Source: an uncultured Opitutales bacterium (lineage in GTDB: Bacteria > Verrucomicrobiota > Verrucomicrobiia > Opitutales > Intestinicryptomonadaceae). From it: a DNA stretch of 64,000 bases. This document shows, piece by piece, positions 48,456 through 57,572 of this stretch. Location of the stretch: the NCBI GenBank assembly GCA_934613645.1, contig CAKTTC010000004.1, positions 131,298-195,297 of the forward strand, written 5' to 3'. Position 1 is the stretch's first letter. Every line of letters begins with the position of its first letter. The notes below the pieces were generated by a model. That model worked only from the letters and a program-made list of their open reading frames with translations, had not been told where the DNA came from and ran no database searches. Position numbers and translations under genes: made by a program.

Positions 48456-49358
48456 ATGGACATCGACGAAATCACGAAAAAAGCCGACGTCCTCATAGAG
48501 GCGTTGCCGTATGTGCGCCGCTTCCACGGCGCAGTGTTCGTGGTAAAATACGGCGGCGCGTTTATGGACGACCCAAACCCCGAAATCCGCGCGCGCGTAG
48601 CCCGCGACATCGCCTTTTTGGCGGCCGTGGGCATAAACGTGGTGGTAGTTCACGGCGGCGGCAAGGCAATCAGCCGTGCAATGGCGGAAAGCGGACTCAA
48701 GCCCGAGTTCAAAAACGGCATGCGCGTAACCGACGAGAAAACCGTGAAAATAGTCGAAAAAGTCCTCAACGAAGACGTGAACCGCGAAATCTGCCAAATG
48801 CTCGCAGCCCAAGGCTGCAACGCAGTTTCGGTGCGCGGCAACGACGTTTTCAAGTGCAAAAAGCATTCGCCCGTCGACGAAAACGGCAATGTGCTTGACA
48901 TCGGCTACGTCGGCGAAGTAGACGGCGTAGATACCTCGGCAATAGAAAAACTTTTGGCGGAGGGCAAAACCCCCGTGATTTCCCCGATTGCAATCGGACG
49001 CGCCGACAACCACGCATACAACACGAATGCCGACGTTGCCGCCGCTGCTGCCGCGGGCGCGCTGAAGGCGTTGCGCTTGGTGTTCCTTTGCGATGTCCCC
49101 GGTCTTATGCGCGACCCGAAAGACCGCTCGACGCTCATCTCGCACCTGCCCGTTACGGAGGTGGAAAAACTCAAGCGCGAAGGCATTATCGGCGGCGGAA
49201 TGATTCCCAAAGTCGATAGCGGCGTTCGCGCAATAGAAAACGGCGTCCACAGAATACACTTTATCGACGGCTATATGCCGCACAGCCTGCTGTTGGAAAT
49301 CTTCACCGACACAGGCATAGGAACGGAAATTGTCAATCCCGCATTGGTAAACAAATAA
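48456..49358 (+). CDS. argB: Acetylglutamate kinase
   Basis: A 300-residue amino acid kinase, second step of the pathway and usual target of arginine feedback. VVKYGGAFMDDP and VVVHGGGKAISRAM bind nucleotide and substrate; the later NADVAAAAAAGALKA is conserved. A long N-terminal helix (residues 1-20), typical of arginine-sensitive hexameric enzymes, is present. It starts 1 base after argJ stops. Confidence 0.95.
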   Translation: MDIDEITKKADVLIEALPYVRRFHGAVFVVKYGGAFMDDPNPEIRARVARDIAFLAAVGINVVVVHGGGKAISRAMAESGLKPEFKNGMRVTDEKTVKIVEKVLNEDVNREICQMLAAQGCNAVSVRGNDVFKCKKHSPVDENGNVLDIGYVGEVDGVDTSAIEKLLAEGKTPVISPIAIGRADNHAYNTNADVAAAAAAGALKALRLVFLCDVPGLMRDPKDRSTLISHLPVTEVEKLKREGIIGGGMIPKVDSGVRAIENGVHRIHFIDGYMPHSLLLEIFTDTGIGTEIVNPALVNK

Positions 49359-49368
49359 TTTAATCGAA

Positions 49369-50565
49369 ATGACGACTCTTGAAAAAGCCAAAAAATACGC
49401 AATGCCGAACTTCGGCGAAAGGGACTTTGTTGTCTCGTCGGGGAAGGGCAGCTATGTGTTCGACGAAAACGGCGCGAAATATCTCGACTTCGGCGCGGGA
49501 ATCGCCGTTGTGAGCCTCGGGCACGCCAATCCGCGCTGGGTGAAGGCGGTTGCCTCGCAGGCGGCCAAGCTTGCGCATTGTAGCAATCTCTATCTTACAA
49601 AACCCAATGCCGACTTGTGCGAATCGCTCGTAAAGCGCATCGGCGCGGGCAAGGTTTTGATGTGCAACAGCGGCACGGAGGCTAACGAAGGCCTCATCAA
49701 GGCGGCGCGCTTGCACGGCTGCGCGGTTTCGGGCAAAGAGGGCGCAAAGGCGCGCATAATAACGGCGGTAAACGGCTTCCACGGAAGGACGCTCGGGGCG
49801 GTTGCCGCCACGGCGCAGAAGAAAATCCAGCACGGGTTCGCGCCCATTTTGCAGGGCTTTTCATACGGCGAATACAACAATCTCGAAAGCTTTGAAAAAC
49901 TCATGGGCGACGACGTTGCGGCGATTCTTGTCGAGCCCGTTCAGGGCGAAAGCGGCGTCACCCCCGCCACCAAGGAATTTTTGAAGGGCTTGCGCGCGCT
50001 TTGCGACAAATACAACGCAATGTTGCTTTTCGACGAAGTTCAATGCGGCGTTGCGCGCTCGGGCAAATTCTTGGCGTGCCAGAAATTCGGCGTCAAGCCC
50101 GACGGCGTTTCTTTGGCGAAGGGCTTGGCGGGCGGCTTCCCGATAGGCGCAATCTGGCTTGCAAAGCCGTTCCAAGACCTGTTCACCGCGGGCACGCACG
50201 GCACGACTTTCGGCGGAAACCCTCTCGCCTGCGCGGCGGCGTTGGCGACCTTGGCGGAAATAGACTCCAAAAAGCTTGCCGACAACGCAACAAAAATGGG
50301 CGCAAAGCTGTCGAAGGGGCTTTCGGCGATTGTCAAAAAATATCCCGAAAAACTCGCAACGGAGCGCGGGCTCGGGCTTATGCGCGCGGCAATTTTCACC
50401 GAAAAATACAAGAATACCGACGTCTGCGCGGCGTTGCGCCGCAACGGGCTTCTGCTGATTCCCTCGGGCGCGAACGGTCTGCGCTTCCTGCCCCCGCTGA
50501 ACGTTTCGGCGGCGGAAGTGGACAAGGCTTTGAAAATTTTCGAAAAAACAGTTGAAAGGATATAA
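49369..50565 (+). CDS. argD: Acetylornithine aminotransferase
   Basis: A 398-residue class III PLP aminotransferase. Marks are MCNSGTEANEGLIKAAR, FHGRTLGA, LLFDEVQCGVARSGKF and the PLP lysine in SLAKGLAGGFPIGA. It makes N-acetylornithine. Position between argB and argF supports ArgD over other aminotransferases. Confidence 0.94.
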   Translation: MTTLEKAKKYAMPNFGERDFVVSSGKGSYVFDENGAKYLDFGAGIAVVSLGHANPRWVKAVASQAAKLAHCSNLYLTKPNADLCESLVKRIGAGKVLMCNSGTEANEGLIKAARLHGCAVSGKEGAKARIITAVNGFHGRTLGAVAATAQKKIQHGFAPILQGFSYGEYNNLESFEKLMGDDVAAILVEPVQGESGVTPATKEFLKGLRALCDKYNAMLLFDEVQCGVARSGKFLACQKFGVKPDGVSLAKGLAGGFPIGAIWLAKPFQDLFTAGTHGTTFGGNPLACAAALATLAEIDSKKLADNATKMGAKLSKGLSAIVKKYPEKLATERGLGLMRAAIFTEKYKNTDVCAALRRNGLLLIPSGANGLRFLPPLNVSAAEVDKALKIFEKTVERI

Positions 50566-50567
50566 CG

Positions 50568-51524
50568 ATGGTTCGTTCATTTCTAAGAGATACGGATTTT
50601 ACGCCGCAGGAGGCTGCGGAAGTGTTCAACCTTGCCGCGCGCTACAAGGCGACGCGTTCGGCGGGGGTAATCGACGTTCTCAAAGGCGAAAGCTGGGGCG
50701 TGTTGTTCTTCAAAAAGAGCACGCGCACAAGGCTCTCTTTTGAGGCGGGGCTTTACGAGCTCGGCGCACACGCAATGGTCATGAACTCAAACGACCTGCA
50801 AATTTCGCGCGGCGAAACAATAGAAGACACCGCCCGCATTATGGGCAGATTCCTCCACGGAATAGTAATCAGAACGTTCGAGCAGGAAATTGTGGAGAAG
50901 TTCGCGAAGTATTCGGGGCGTCCCGTGGTCAACGCGCTCACCGATTTGCTCCACCCGTGCCAAACGTATACCGATATGTTCACGATGATGGAGCATTTCA
51001 GCGACGGCGCGCCGAACCCCGAATCAATCAAGGGCAGAAAGCTCGTGTTCTTCGGCGATACCGCGTGCAATATGGCGTATTCGCTGGCGTTGTCGGGGGC
51101 AATGTGCGGCGTGGAAGTGGTGCTTTGCGGCCCGCAGGAATTCAAGCCCGCGCCCGTTTTGGACACCCTCTTTAAAGACGCAAACCTCACGCCCACGTGG
51201 TCGTTCACTTCCGACCCCGCCGAGGCCGCCCGCAATGCCGACGTTCTCTACACCGACGTCTGGGTGAGCATGGGCAAGGAAGACGAAAAGGCCGAGCGCA
51301 TCAAAACGATGTCGCCGTATCAGGTCAACAACGCGCTGTTCAAGGCGGCGAAAAAAGACGCCGTGTTTATGCACTGCCTGCCCGCTCACTCGGGCGAGGA
51401 AGTCGCGCAGGAGGTTCTCGACAGCCCGCGCAGCATAATCTTCGACGAAGCCGAAAACCGCCTGCACGTCCAAAAGGCGATAGTCAGCTACTTGGTAAAC
51501 AAAAATCGCCAACTCGGCAAGTAA
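50568..51524 (+). CDS. argF: Ornithine carbamoyltransferase
   Basis: A 318-residue transferase that makes citrulline. The carbamoyl phosphate site is KKSTRTRLSFE, the ornithine loop is DVWVSMGKE, and the catalytic cysteine is in MHCLPAH. DLLHPCQTYTD is also present. It starts 2 bases after argD. Confidence 0.95.
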   Translation: MVRSFLRDTDFTPQEAAEVFNLAARYKATRSAGVIDVLKGESWGVLFFKKSTRTRLSFEAGLYELGAHAMVMNSNDLQISRGETIEDTARIMGRFLHGIVIRTFEQEIVEKFAKYSGRPVVNALTDLLHPCQTYTDMFTMMEHFSDGAPNPESIKGRKLVFFGDTACNMAYSLALSGAMCGVEVVLCGPQEFKPAPVLDTLFKDANLTPTWSFTSDPAEAARNADVLYTDVWVSMGKEDEKAERIKTMSPYQVNNALFKAAKKDAVFMHCLPAHSGEEVAQEVLDSPRSIIFDEAENRLHVQKAIVSYLVNKNRQLGK

Positions 51525-51586
51525 TGCTGGACAACGGCAAAAGTATTGTTAACATGCCCAAATACCAAACTTTTTAAGGAGAAATA

Positions 51587-52846
51587 ATGAAAATCGTTTT
51601 AGCATATTCCGGCGGGCTCGATACGTCCGTTCTCGTAAAATGGATTAAAGACCGCTTCAACGCGGAAGTCATAACGTTCGCCGCCGACGTAGGTCAGGGC
51701 GAAGAACTTTCGGGTCTTGCCGAAAAGGCGAAGGCAACGGGTGCTTCGGCGCACTACACGGTCGATTTGAAAGACGAATTCGTTTCGGACTTCATCTACC
51801 CGATGATTCGCGCAAACGCCATCTACGAAGGCCAGTATTATCTGGGCACGTCGATAGCGCGCCCGCTTATCGCAAAAGCTCAGGTGGAAATCGCCAAGAA
51901 GGAAAATGCCGACGCCGTAGCACACGGCGCAACGGGCAAGGGCAACGACCAGTGCCGCTTCGAAATTTCCTACGCGGCTCTCGCGCCCGACTTGCAGATT
52001 ATCTCCCCGTGGAGAATGGACGACTTCCGCGCCGCGTTCCCCGGCAGAAGCGAAATGATTGAATACTGCCGCAAGCACAACATCAACGTTCAGGCTTCCG
52101 CCAAGAAACCGTATTCGATGGATAGAAATATGCTCCACATCTCCTACGAGGCGGGCATTTTGGAAGACCCGTGGTTCGACCCGACCGTCCCCGAAAACAA
52201 GGATATGTTCAAGACGACAGTTTCGCCCGAAGACGCTCCCGACCGCCCCACATACCTCGACCTCGACTTCGAAAAGGGCGACTGCGTTGCAATCAACGGC
52301 AAGAGAATGAAGCCCTCCGAAGTGTTGATGTTCCTGAATAAGGTAGGCGGCGAAAACGGCGTCGGCAGAGTCGATATTGTCGAAAACCGCTTCGTCGGAA
52401 TGAAGAGCCGCGGCGTTTATGAAACCCCCGGCGGCACGATTTTGGAATTCGCCCACCGCAATATGGAAACAATTACGATGGACAGGGAAGTTATGCACCT
52501 GCGCGACCAGTTCATTCCCAAATACGCCGAACTCATCTACAACGGCTTCTGGTATGCGCCCGAACGCGAGGCGTTGCAGGCGTTTGTAGACAAGAGTCAG
52601 GAATGCGTAACGGGAACGGTTCGCGTAAAGCTCTACAAGGGCAACATAATCTGCGTAGGCAGAAAGAGCCCCCTGAGCCTCTACGACGAAAACATCGCCA
52701 GCATGGAAGGCGTAAAGAGCGAATACAACCAGAACGACGCCTCCGGCTTTATCCGCCTGCAGGCTTTGCGTCTGCGCCAGCGCGCCCGCAAACAGGGCGT
52801 AAGCGATGAAATATTCGCAACAAAATCGAACCTCGTTCGCCAATAG
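51587..52846 (+). CDS. argG: Argininosuccinate synthase
   Basis: A 419-residue ATP-dependent enzyme joining citrulline and aspartate. The PP-loop is LAYSGGLDTSVLV at the start, with HGATGKGNDQCRFE, the other family signature. A good AAGGAG site precedes the ATG. No argH is in the window. The 62-base gap after argF contains no terminator. Confidence 0.95.
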   Translation: MKIVLAYSGGLDTSVLVKWIKDRFNAEVITFAADVGQGEELSGLAEKAKATGASAHYTVDLKDEFVSDFIYPMIRANAIYEGQYYLGTSIARPLIAKAQVEIAKKENADAVAHGATGKGNDQCRFEISYAALAPDLQIISPWRMDDFRAAFPGRSEMIEYCRKHNINVQASAKKPYSMDRNMLHISYEAGILEDPWFDPTVPENKDMFKTTVSPEDAPDRPTYLDLDFEKGDCVAINGKRMKPSEVLMFLNKVGGENGVGRVDIVENRFVGMKSRGVYETPGGTILEFAHRNMETITMDREVMHLRDQFIPKYAELIYNGFWYAPEREALQAFVDKSQECVTGTVRVKLYKGNIICVGRKSPLSLYDENIASMEGVKSEYNQNDASGFIRLQALRLRQRARKQGVSDEIFATKSNLVRQ

Positions 52847-52849
52847 CAA

Positions 52850-52933
52850 ATGAATTGTTTTGCAGCCATTCTCAACCTGTTCGACAGCCGACTTCGTAGC
52901 GAAATCGGCTCTCGGCGTTGTGGAATCTGCTAA
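52850..52933 (+). CDS. Possible leader peptide of leuA
   Basis: An ATG 3 bases after the argG stop opens a 27-codon frame ending TAA at 52931. The peptide starts MNCFAAILNLF and has three Leu and three Ile codons. It overlaps a stable hairpin and is followed by a terminator just before leuA, the layout of a translational attenuator. No clear ribosome binding site was seen, so it may be chance. Confidence 0.3.
   Translation: MNCFAAILNLFDSRLRSEIGSRRCGIC
52889..52913 (+). promoter_or_regulatory. Hairpin in the leuA leader
   Basis: AGCCGACTTCG pairs with CGAAATCGGCT (one C-A mismatch) around TAG. It lies within the putative leader frame and could be the pause or antiterminator-competing hairpin. 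Confidence 0.45.
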
Positions 52934-52954
52934 CGGTTTTTAAATTTTCATTCG

Positions 52955-52990
52955 GGCACGATTTCACATTTTGAATTCGTGCCTTTTTTT
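52955..52990 (+). terminator. Terminator just upstream of leuA, possible attenuator
   Basis: GGCACGA/TCGTGCC with a 15-base loop is followed by seven T. The T run ends 19 bases before the leuA ATG, leaving no room for a promoter between them. Expression of leuA therefore needs readthrough, which makes regulated attenuation likely. Confidence 0.65.
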
Positions 52991-53009
52991 AATTGGATTG
53001 GATTTTTTT

Positions 53010-54677
53010 ATGAAAGATTGGACAGGCAAATACTCGAGGCGTTTCGACATAGAAATGCCCGACAGACAGTGGCCGAACAGGCATATTCAAAAAGCTCCCG
53101 TGTGGTGCAGTGTAGACTTGCGCGACGGCAATCAGGCGTTGGCAGTCCCGATGAACGTGGACGAAAAACTGAAGCTTTACAATACGCTGCTGAAAGTCGG
53201 CTTCAAGCAGATTGAAGTGGGCTTCCCCGCCGCGAGCGATACCGAGTTCCGCTTCCTGCGCAAGCTTGTCGACGAAAAACTCGTCCCCGACGGCGTCGCG
53301 GTGCAGGTGCTCACGCAGGCGCGCGAACACCTCATCAGAAAGACGTTCGAGTCTCTCGAAGGGTGCAGGGAGGCGATTGTGCACCTCTACAACAGCACGT
53401 CGCCGCTTCAGCGCAAGGTGACGTTCCATATGTCGCGCGCGGAGATAGTAGAAATTGCAAAGCAGGGCGCGAAGCTCGTGCGCGCAATGGCCGACGAAGC
53501 CGAGGCAAAGGGCACGAAAATCCGTCTGGAGTATTCGCCCGAAAGCTTCAGCGATACCGAACTCGACTTTGCCATCGACATCTGCGAGGAAGTCAAGGCA
53601 ATCTGGAAGCCCACTGCCGACAACAAAATCATCATCAACCTGCCCGAGACAGTCCAGTATAGCTCGCCCAACGTCTACGCCGACCAAATCGAGTGGATGT
53701 GCCGCCATATCTCGCAGCGCGACTGCGTTGAAATAAGCCTGCACACCCACAACGACAGAGGCACGGGCGTGGCCGCTACGGAGCTTGGGCTTATGGCGGG
53801 CGCGGACAGGGTCGAGGGCACGCTCTTCGGCAACGGCGAGCGCACGGGCAATCTCGACATCGTGACAGTCGCGCTTAATATGCACGCCGAGGGCGTGGAA
53901 TCGGGGCTTGATTTTTCCGACCTGCCCGCAATCAAAAGCGTCTATGAAGAGTGCACTAAAATGCGCGTTCCCCCGCGCCACCCATACGCCGGCGACTTGG
54001 TTTTCACAGCCTTCAGCGGCTCGCACCAAGACGCAATCAAAAAGGGTATGGATTTGCGCAAACGCGAACACATAGCGCATTGGGAAGTTCCGTATCTGCT
54101 CATCGACCCCACCGACATCGGCTGCTCATACGAGGCAATCATCAGAATAAACTCGCAGAGCGGCAAGGGGGGCGTTGCGTATGTTTTGGCGGACAAATTC
54201 GGTCTCGACCTGCCCAAGGCAATGCACCAGCAGGTGGGCGATTTCGTCAACTCGGAAGCCGACAAAGAGGGCAAAGAGCTTTCGCCCGACGAAATCTACG
54301 CAATCTTCAAAAAGGAGTTTATAGAACGCGCCGAACCGCTCAAACTTCTCTCCTACTGCGTGAATGCCGCGAGCGGCGAAAACGCCGTGGAAATTTCTGC
54401 GGACGTTGTCTTCAAGGGCGAGCGCAAGACAATTTCGGCGGTCGGCAACGGGCCCGTCAACGCGTTTGTAAACGCGCTTGACGCTGCGGGAATAAAGAAC
54501 TTCAAGCTTGTAGACTACTGCTCGCACGCAATAGGCGCAGGGTCGGCCACAAATTCGGCGGCGTATATTTGCCTTGAAACGAAATCTTCGGGCAAACGCG
54601 TGTGGGGCGTGGGGCTGCATTCCAACATTGAGCACGCCGCGCTCGACGCGCTTGTATGCGCCTACAATAGGCAATAG
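53010..54677 (+). CDS. leuA: 2-isopropylmalate synthase (LeuA type 2)
   Basis: A 555-residue enzyme for the first committed step of leucine synthesis. The start at 53010 opens MKDWTGKYSRRFDIEMPDRQ, typical of the long LeuA2 form. Catalytic marks are CSVDLRDGNQAL, ISLHTHNDRGTGVAATELG and LFGNGERTGN. The C-terminal LeuA regulatory domain (about 440-550) binds leucine for feedback. The preceding terminator and leader frame suggest attenuation. Confidence 0.93.
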   Translation: MKDWTGKYSRRFDIEMPDRQWPNRHIQKAPVWCSVDLRDGNQALAVPMNVDEKLKLYNTLLKVGFKQIEVGFPAASDTEFRFLRKLVDEKLVPDGVAVQVLTQAREHLIRKTFESLEGCREAIVHLYNSTSPLQRKVTFHMSRAEIVEIAKQGAKLVRAMADEAEAKGTKIRLEYSPESFSDTELDFAIDICEEVKAIWKPTADNKIIINLPETVQYSSPNVYADQIEWMCRHISQRDCVEISLHTHNDRGTGVAATELGLMAGADRVEGTLFGNGERTGNLDIVTVALNMHAEGVESGLDFSDLPAIKSVYEECTKMRVPPRHPYAGDLVFTAFSGSHQDAIKKGMDLRKREHIAHWEVPYLLIDPTDIGCSYEAIIRINSQSGKGGVAYVLADKFGLDLPKAMHQQVGDFVNSEADKEGKELSPDEIYAIFKKEFIERAEPLKLLSYCVNAASGENAVEISADVVFKGERKTISAVGNGPVNAFVNALDAAGIKNFKLVDYCSHAIGAGSATNSAAYICLETKSSGKRVWGVGLHSNIEHAALDALVCAYNRQ

Positions 54678-54697
54678 GCGCGGATTCCCCAAAAAAC

Positions 54698-54729
54698 AAA
54701 GCGTCAGCCCCGACGGGTTGACGCTTTTT
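54698..54729 (+). terminator. Rho-independent terminator after leuA
   Basis: AAAGCGTCA and TGACGCTTT form the stem with an inner CCC/GGG around CGAC, then a T run. Confidence 0.85.
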
Positions 54730-54814
54730 GTTTGCCTGAATTAGGCGGAAGCAAAACGCGGCGCGGCGTGTTCGTTTTCCGCCGCGGCCGAATTGCACGC
54801 CCGCGCAGAATGCG

Positions 54815-55219
54815 TTAGTCGATGTCGATATTCGCCTCGAAAGACTCGACGTTGATTGTGAGCTTGTTCGCCATTTCGTTGGCGGAATCTTCGTCGATTT
54901 TTCTCTTGAGCAGTTCCGTGAAGAAATAGTCTTTCATCAGTTCTTCAACGGTTCTGATGTCGCTAAGCTGCCCGAAGATTTCGGCGATGAGTTTTTCGAA
55001 CTTTTCCGCGCAGTCGCAATCCTTTTTGCCGCAGCAGGGCTTTGCCGAGTTGCATTTGCACGGCTTTTTCGCCGCAACAGCCTTCTTGGCGGGCGCGGCT
55101 TTCGCGGGAACTGCCTTTTTGGCAACAGGTTTTTTTGCTGCCGCCTTTACGGCGGGTTTTTTCGCCGCTTTTGCGGCTGTTGATTTTACCGGAGCTTTTT
55201 TAGATGTCGTCTTTTTCAT
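54815..55219 (-). CDS. Histone H1-like protein with cysteine cluster
   Basis: A 134-residue protein. Residues 1-52 are a Lys/Ala/Pro-rich tail (repeats such as KKPAVKAAAKKPVAKKA), like bacterial H1-type histones. Residues 53-70 hold seven cysteines in CKCNSAKPCCGKKDCDC. The last 65 residues are acidic and helical (EKFEKLIAEIFGQLSD). The basic tail suggests DNA or RNA binding, the cysteines a metal or redox site. No family matches the whole. It is divergent from the DegT aminotransferase gene. Confidence 0.75.
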   Translation of the reverse strand: MKKTTSKKAPVKSTAAKAAKKPAVKAAAKKPVAKKAVPAKAAPAKKAVAAKKPCKCNSAKPCCGKKDCDCAEKFEKLIAEIFGQLSDIRTVEELMKDYFFTELLKRKIDEDSANEMANKLTINVESFEANIDID

Positions 55220-55371
55220 AATGTGTTGTAATTAAAGCAAATTCCGCGCGCCAATACAAGCTTTTTCTGCCCGATTGTGCCAAAAAAAACACAAAATTGT
55301 AGCCAAAGTGGGCTTCGTTTAAAAAATGTTGCGCTTTTTGGCAAAATAGTATTTGATTACTTCGGTTTTTT

Positions 55372-56502
55372 ATGAAAGTTCCACTCTTAGATTTAAAAAC
55401 GCAGTATAAACCCCTGCGCGAACAAACGCGCAAATTGTTGGACGATATTTTGGACAGCCAGTATTTTATAGGCGGCCCATACGTTGCAAAACTCGAGGAG
55501 GCGGTTGCGCAATACTCGGGAACTAAGGAGGCAATCGGCGTTTCGAGCGGAACCGACGCCCTGCTTGCGTCGCTTATGGCGATAGGCATTTCGCCCTCTC
55601 CGTTCGACAACCGCGAACCCGCCGAGGTCATTCTGCCAACCTACACCTTTTTTGCAACGGCAGGCTGCGTGTGGCGCGCGGGCGCAAAGCCCGTGTTTGT
55701 GGACATCGACAAAGATACCTACAATATCGACGCCGACGCAATCGAGGCTAAAATCACCCCGCGCACAAAGGCCATTATGCCCGTTCACCTCTACGGACAA
55801 TGCGCCGAGATGGACAAAATCTGCGCGATTGCCAAAAAGCACAATCTGCACGTTATCGAAGACGGCGCGCAGGCAATAGGCGCAAAGCGCGACGGTGTCC
55901 GCGTGGGCAATTTCGGCGACTGCGGCTGCCTGAGCTTCTTCCCGTCGAAAAACCTCGGCGGCTTGGGCGACGGCGGTATGGTAATTACCAACAACACCGA
56001 CCTCGCCGCAAAACTCAGGCAAATGCGCAACCACGGCATGGAACCCAAATACTACCACAAGTTCGTGGGCGGCAACTTCAGGCTCGACGCCATTCAGGCG
56101 GCGGGGCTTTTGGTAAAGCTTCCGCACCTCGACAAGTGGGGCGAGATGCGCCGCGCAAACGCCGCGCTCTACAACGAATTTTTCGCGGAGGTCGGCGAAA
56201 TAAAAACGCCCGTAATTCAGCCGCGCAACTATTCCATTTTCAACCAATACATTGTTTCGGTCGAAAAGCGCGACGACGTTCTGGCGTTCCTGCGCTCTAA
56301 GGACATAGGCTGCGAAATATACTACCCCGTTCCGCTTCACATGCAGGAGTGCTTTGCCGCGCTCGGGCACAAAGAGGGCGAATTTCCCAACGCCGAATAC
56401 GCCGCGCGCCACACGATTGCCCTGCCGATTTATCCCGAACTCGAACCCGAACAAATCAAGTATGTTGCCGACACGCTCAAGGAGGCGGTCGCAAAGTTTT
56501 AG
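55372..56502 (+). CDS. DegT/DnrJ/EryC1-family sugar aminotransferase
   Basis: A 376-residue PLP enzyme that transaminates a keto sugar nucleotide for surface polysaccharide or LPS. Asp164 in EDGAQAIGA and Lys193 in FFPSKNLGGLGDGG bind PLP. VPLLDLKTQY at the start is typical. It is followed by KdsB and KdsD genes, so a role in lipopolysaccharide sugar synthesis is likely. The exact sugar is unknown. Confidence 0.88.
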   Translation: MKVPLLDLKTQYKPLREQTRKLLDDILDSQYFIGGPYVAKLEEAVAQYSGTKEAIGVSSGTDALLASLMAIGISPSPFDNREPAEVILPTYTFFATAGCVWRAGAKPVFVDIDKDTYNIDADAIEAKITPRTKAIMPVHLYGQCAEMDKICAIAKKHNLHVIEDGAQAIGAKRDGVRVGNFGDCGCLSFFPSKNLGGLGDGGMVITNNTDLAAKLRQMRNHGMEPKYYHKFVGGNFRLDAIQAAGLLVKLPHLDKWGEMRRANAALYNEFFAEVGEIKTPVIQPRNYSIFNQYIVSVEKRDDVLAFLRSKDIGCEIYYPVPLHMQECFAALGHKEGEFPNAEYAARHTIALPIYPELEPEQIKYVADTLKEAVAKF

Positions 56503-56504
56503 AT

Positions 56505-57572
56505 ATGAATGTAAAAGACATTATAATGACCATTTTCGAGGTCGGAATGATTGTCATTCCGCTGGCGTTGGGCATAGTGTTCACGTTCAGGTCGAAGGCG
56601 TCGTATTCGGACAAATTCGACAACTCCAAGCTGCGTTTTTGGGGCATTTCAAAGCGCAAATACACGGCGGCGGGCAGAATCTTCGGCGTGTTCTGCTTCG
56701 GCGTTGCGGCGTTCTCGGTTTACAACAACTATTTTGCCAAATCAGACGAAGCCGAGGAAGTCAAAGATTTCTGGAAGGGGATAAACGACGACAGCGAAAA
56801 GAAGAACGTTTTCTCAATGGCGTTGCTCGGCGCGGCGATAGCAATCCCCACCAGAATGGGCTCTACGCGCTTCCCCGGGAAGCCGCTCGCGCTTTTGGGC
56901 GGCAAAACGGTTTTGCAGCGCGTCTACGAGCGTTGCACCGAAAGCAAGCTCGCCCAAAAGGCGGTTGTTTTGACCGACAGCCCAGAGATAATCGAATACG
57001 CCGAAAAAATCGGCGCGCCCGCGCTTATGACTTCTCCCGAGTGCAATTCGGGCACCGAGCGCATAATAGAGGCGTTCGATAAAATCGGCGCGGAGTTTGT
57101 CGTAAACGTGCAGGGCGACGAGCCCTTCATTTCGCCGAAGCTTATCGACGAACTCATTGCCAAGCACAACGCCACGGGCTGCGACCTCGCAACGGCGGCG
57201 TCAAAAATAACCGACTCCGCAAACCTGACTAACGAAAACGTTGTGAAAGTTTTGCGCGGCGGCGACGGCAGGACAATTTACTTCAGCCGAACCCCCCTTC
57301 CGCATATCCGAGGCGAAGCCGACAAAACCAAATGGCTTGCCCGCGCCGACTACTGGCGGCATATCGGCATTTACGGCTACTCGCGCGCGGCGTTGGAAGC
57401 CTACGCAAAGTTCGGCGCGTGTGCGCTTGAAAAGTGCGAAATGCTCGAGCAGCTCAGGTTCATTTCAAACGGCATGAAGTTCGAGGTTGTCGAGACCCAA
57501 TACGAGTCAATCGGCATCGACACCCCCGCCGATTTGGCGGCAGCCGAAGAATTTTTGAGAAAGATTTCATAA
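56505..57572 (+). CDS. kdsB: CMP-Kdo synthetase fused to an N-terminal membrane domain
   Basis: A 355-residue continuous frame. Residues 1-104 contain two hydrophobic segments (about 6-28, IIMTIFEVGMIVIPLALG in part, and 57-75, FGVFCFGVAAFSVYN) and a short acidic linker. From Met105 the sequence is a full 251-residue KdsB: IPTRMGSTRFPGKPL, VLTDSPEI, NVQGDEPFI, YFSRTPLP and the end IDTPADLAAAEEF. KdsB activates Kdo for LPS and is normally soluble. Either this is a membrane-tethered form, or translation also starts at the ATG at 56817. It overlaps kdsD by one base and follows the aminotransferase by 2. Confidence 0.85.
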   Translation: MNVKDIIMTIFEVGMIVIPLALGIVFTFRSKASYSDKFDNSKLRFWGISKRKYTAAGRIFGVFCFGVAAFSVYNNYFAKSDEAEEVKDFWKGINDDSEKKNVFSMALLGAAIAIPTRMGSTRFPGKPLALLGGKTVLQRVYERCTESKLAQKAVVLTDSPEIIEYAEKIGAPALMTSPECNSGTERIIEAFDKIGAEFVVNVQGDEPFISPKLIDELIAKHNATGCDLATAASKITDSANLTNENVVKVLRGGDGRTIYFSRTPLPHIRGEADKTKWLARADYWRHIGIYGYSRAALEAYAKFGACALEKCEMLEQLRFISNGMKFEVVETQYESIGIDTPADLAAAEEFLRKIS

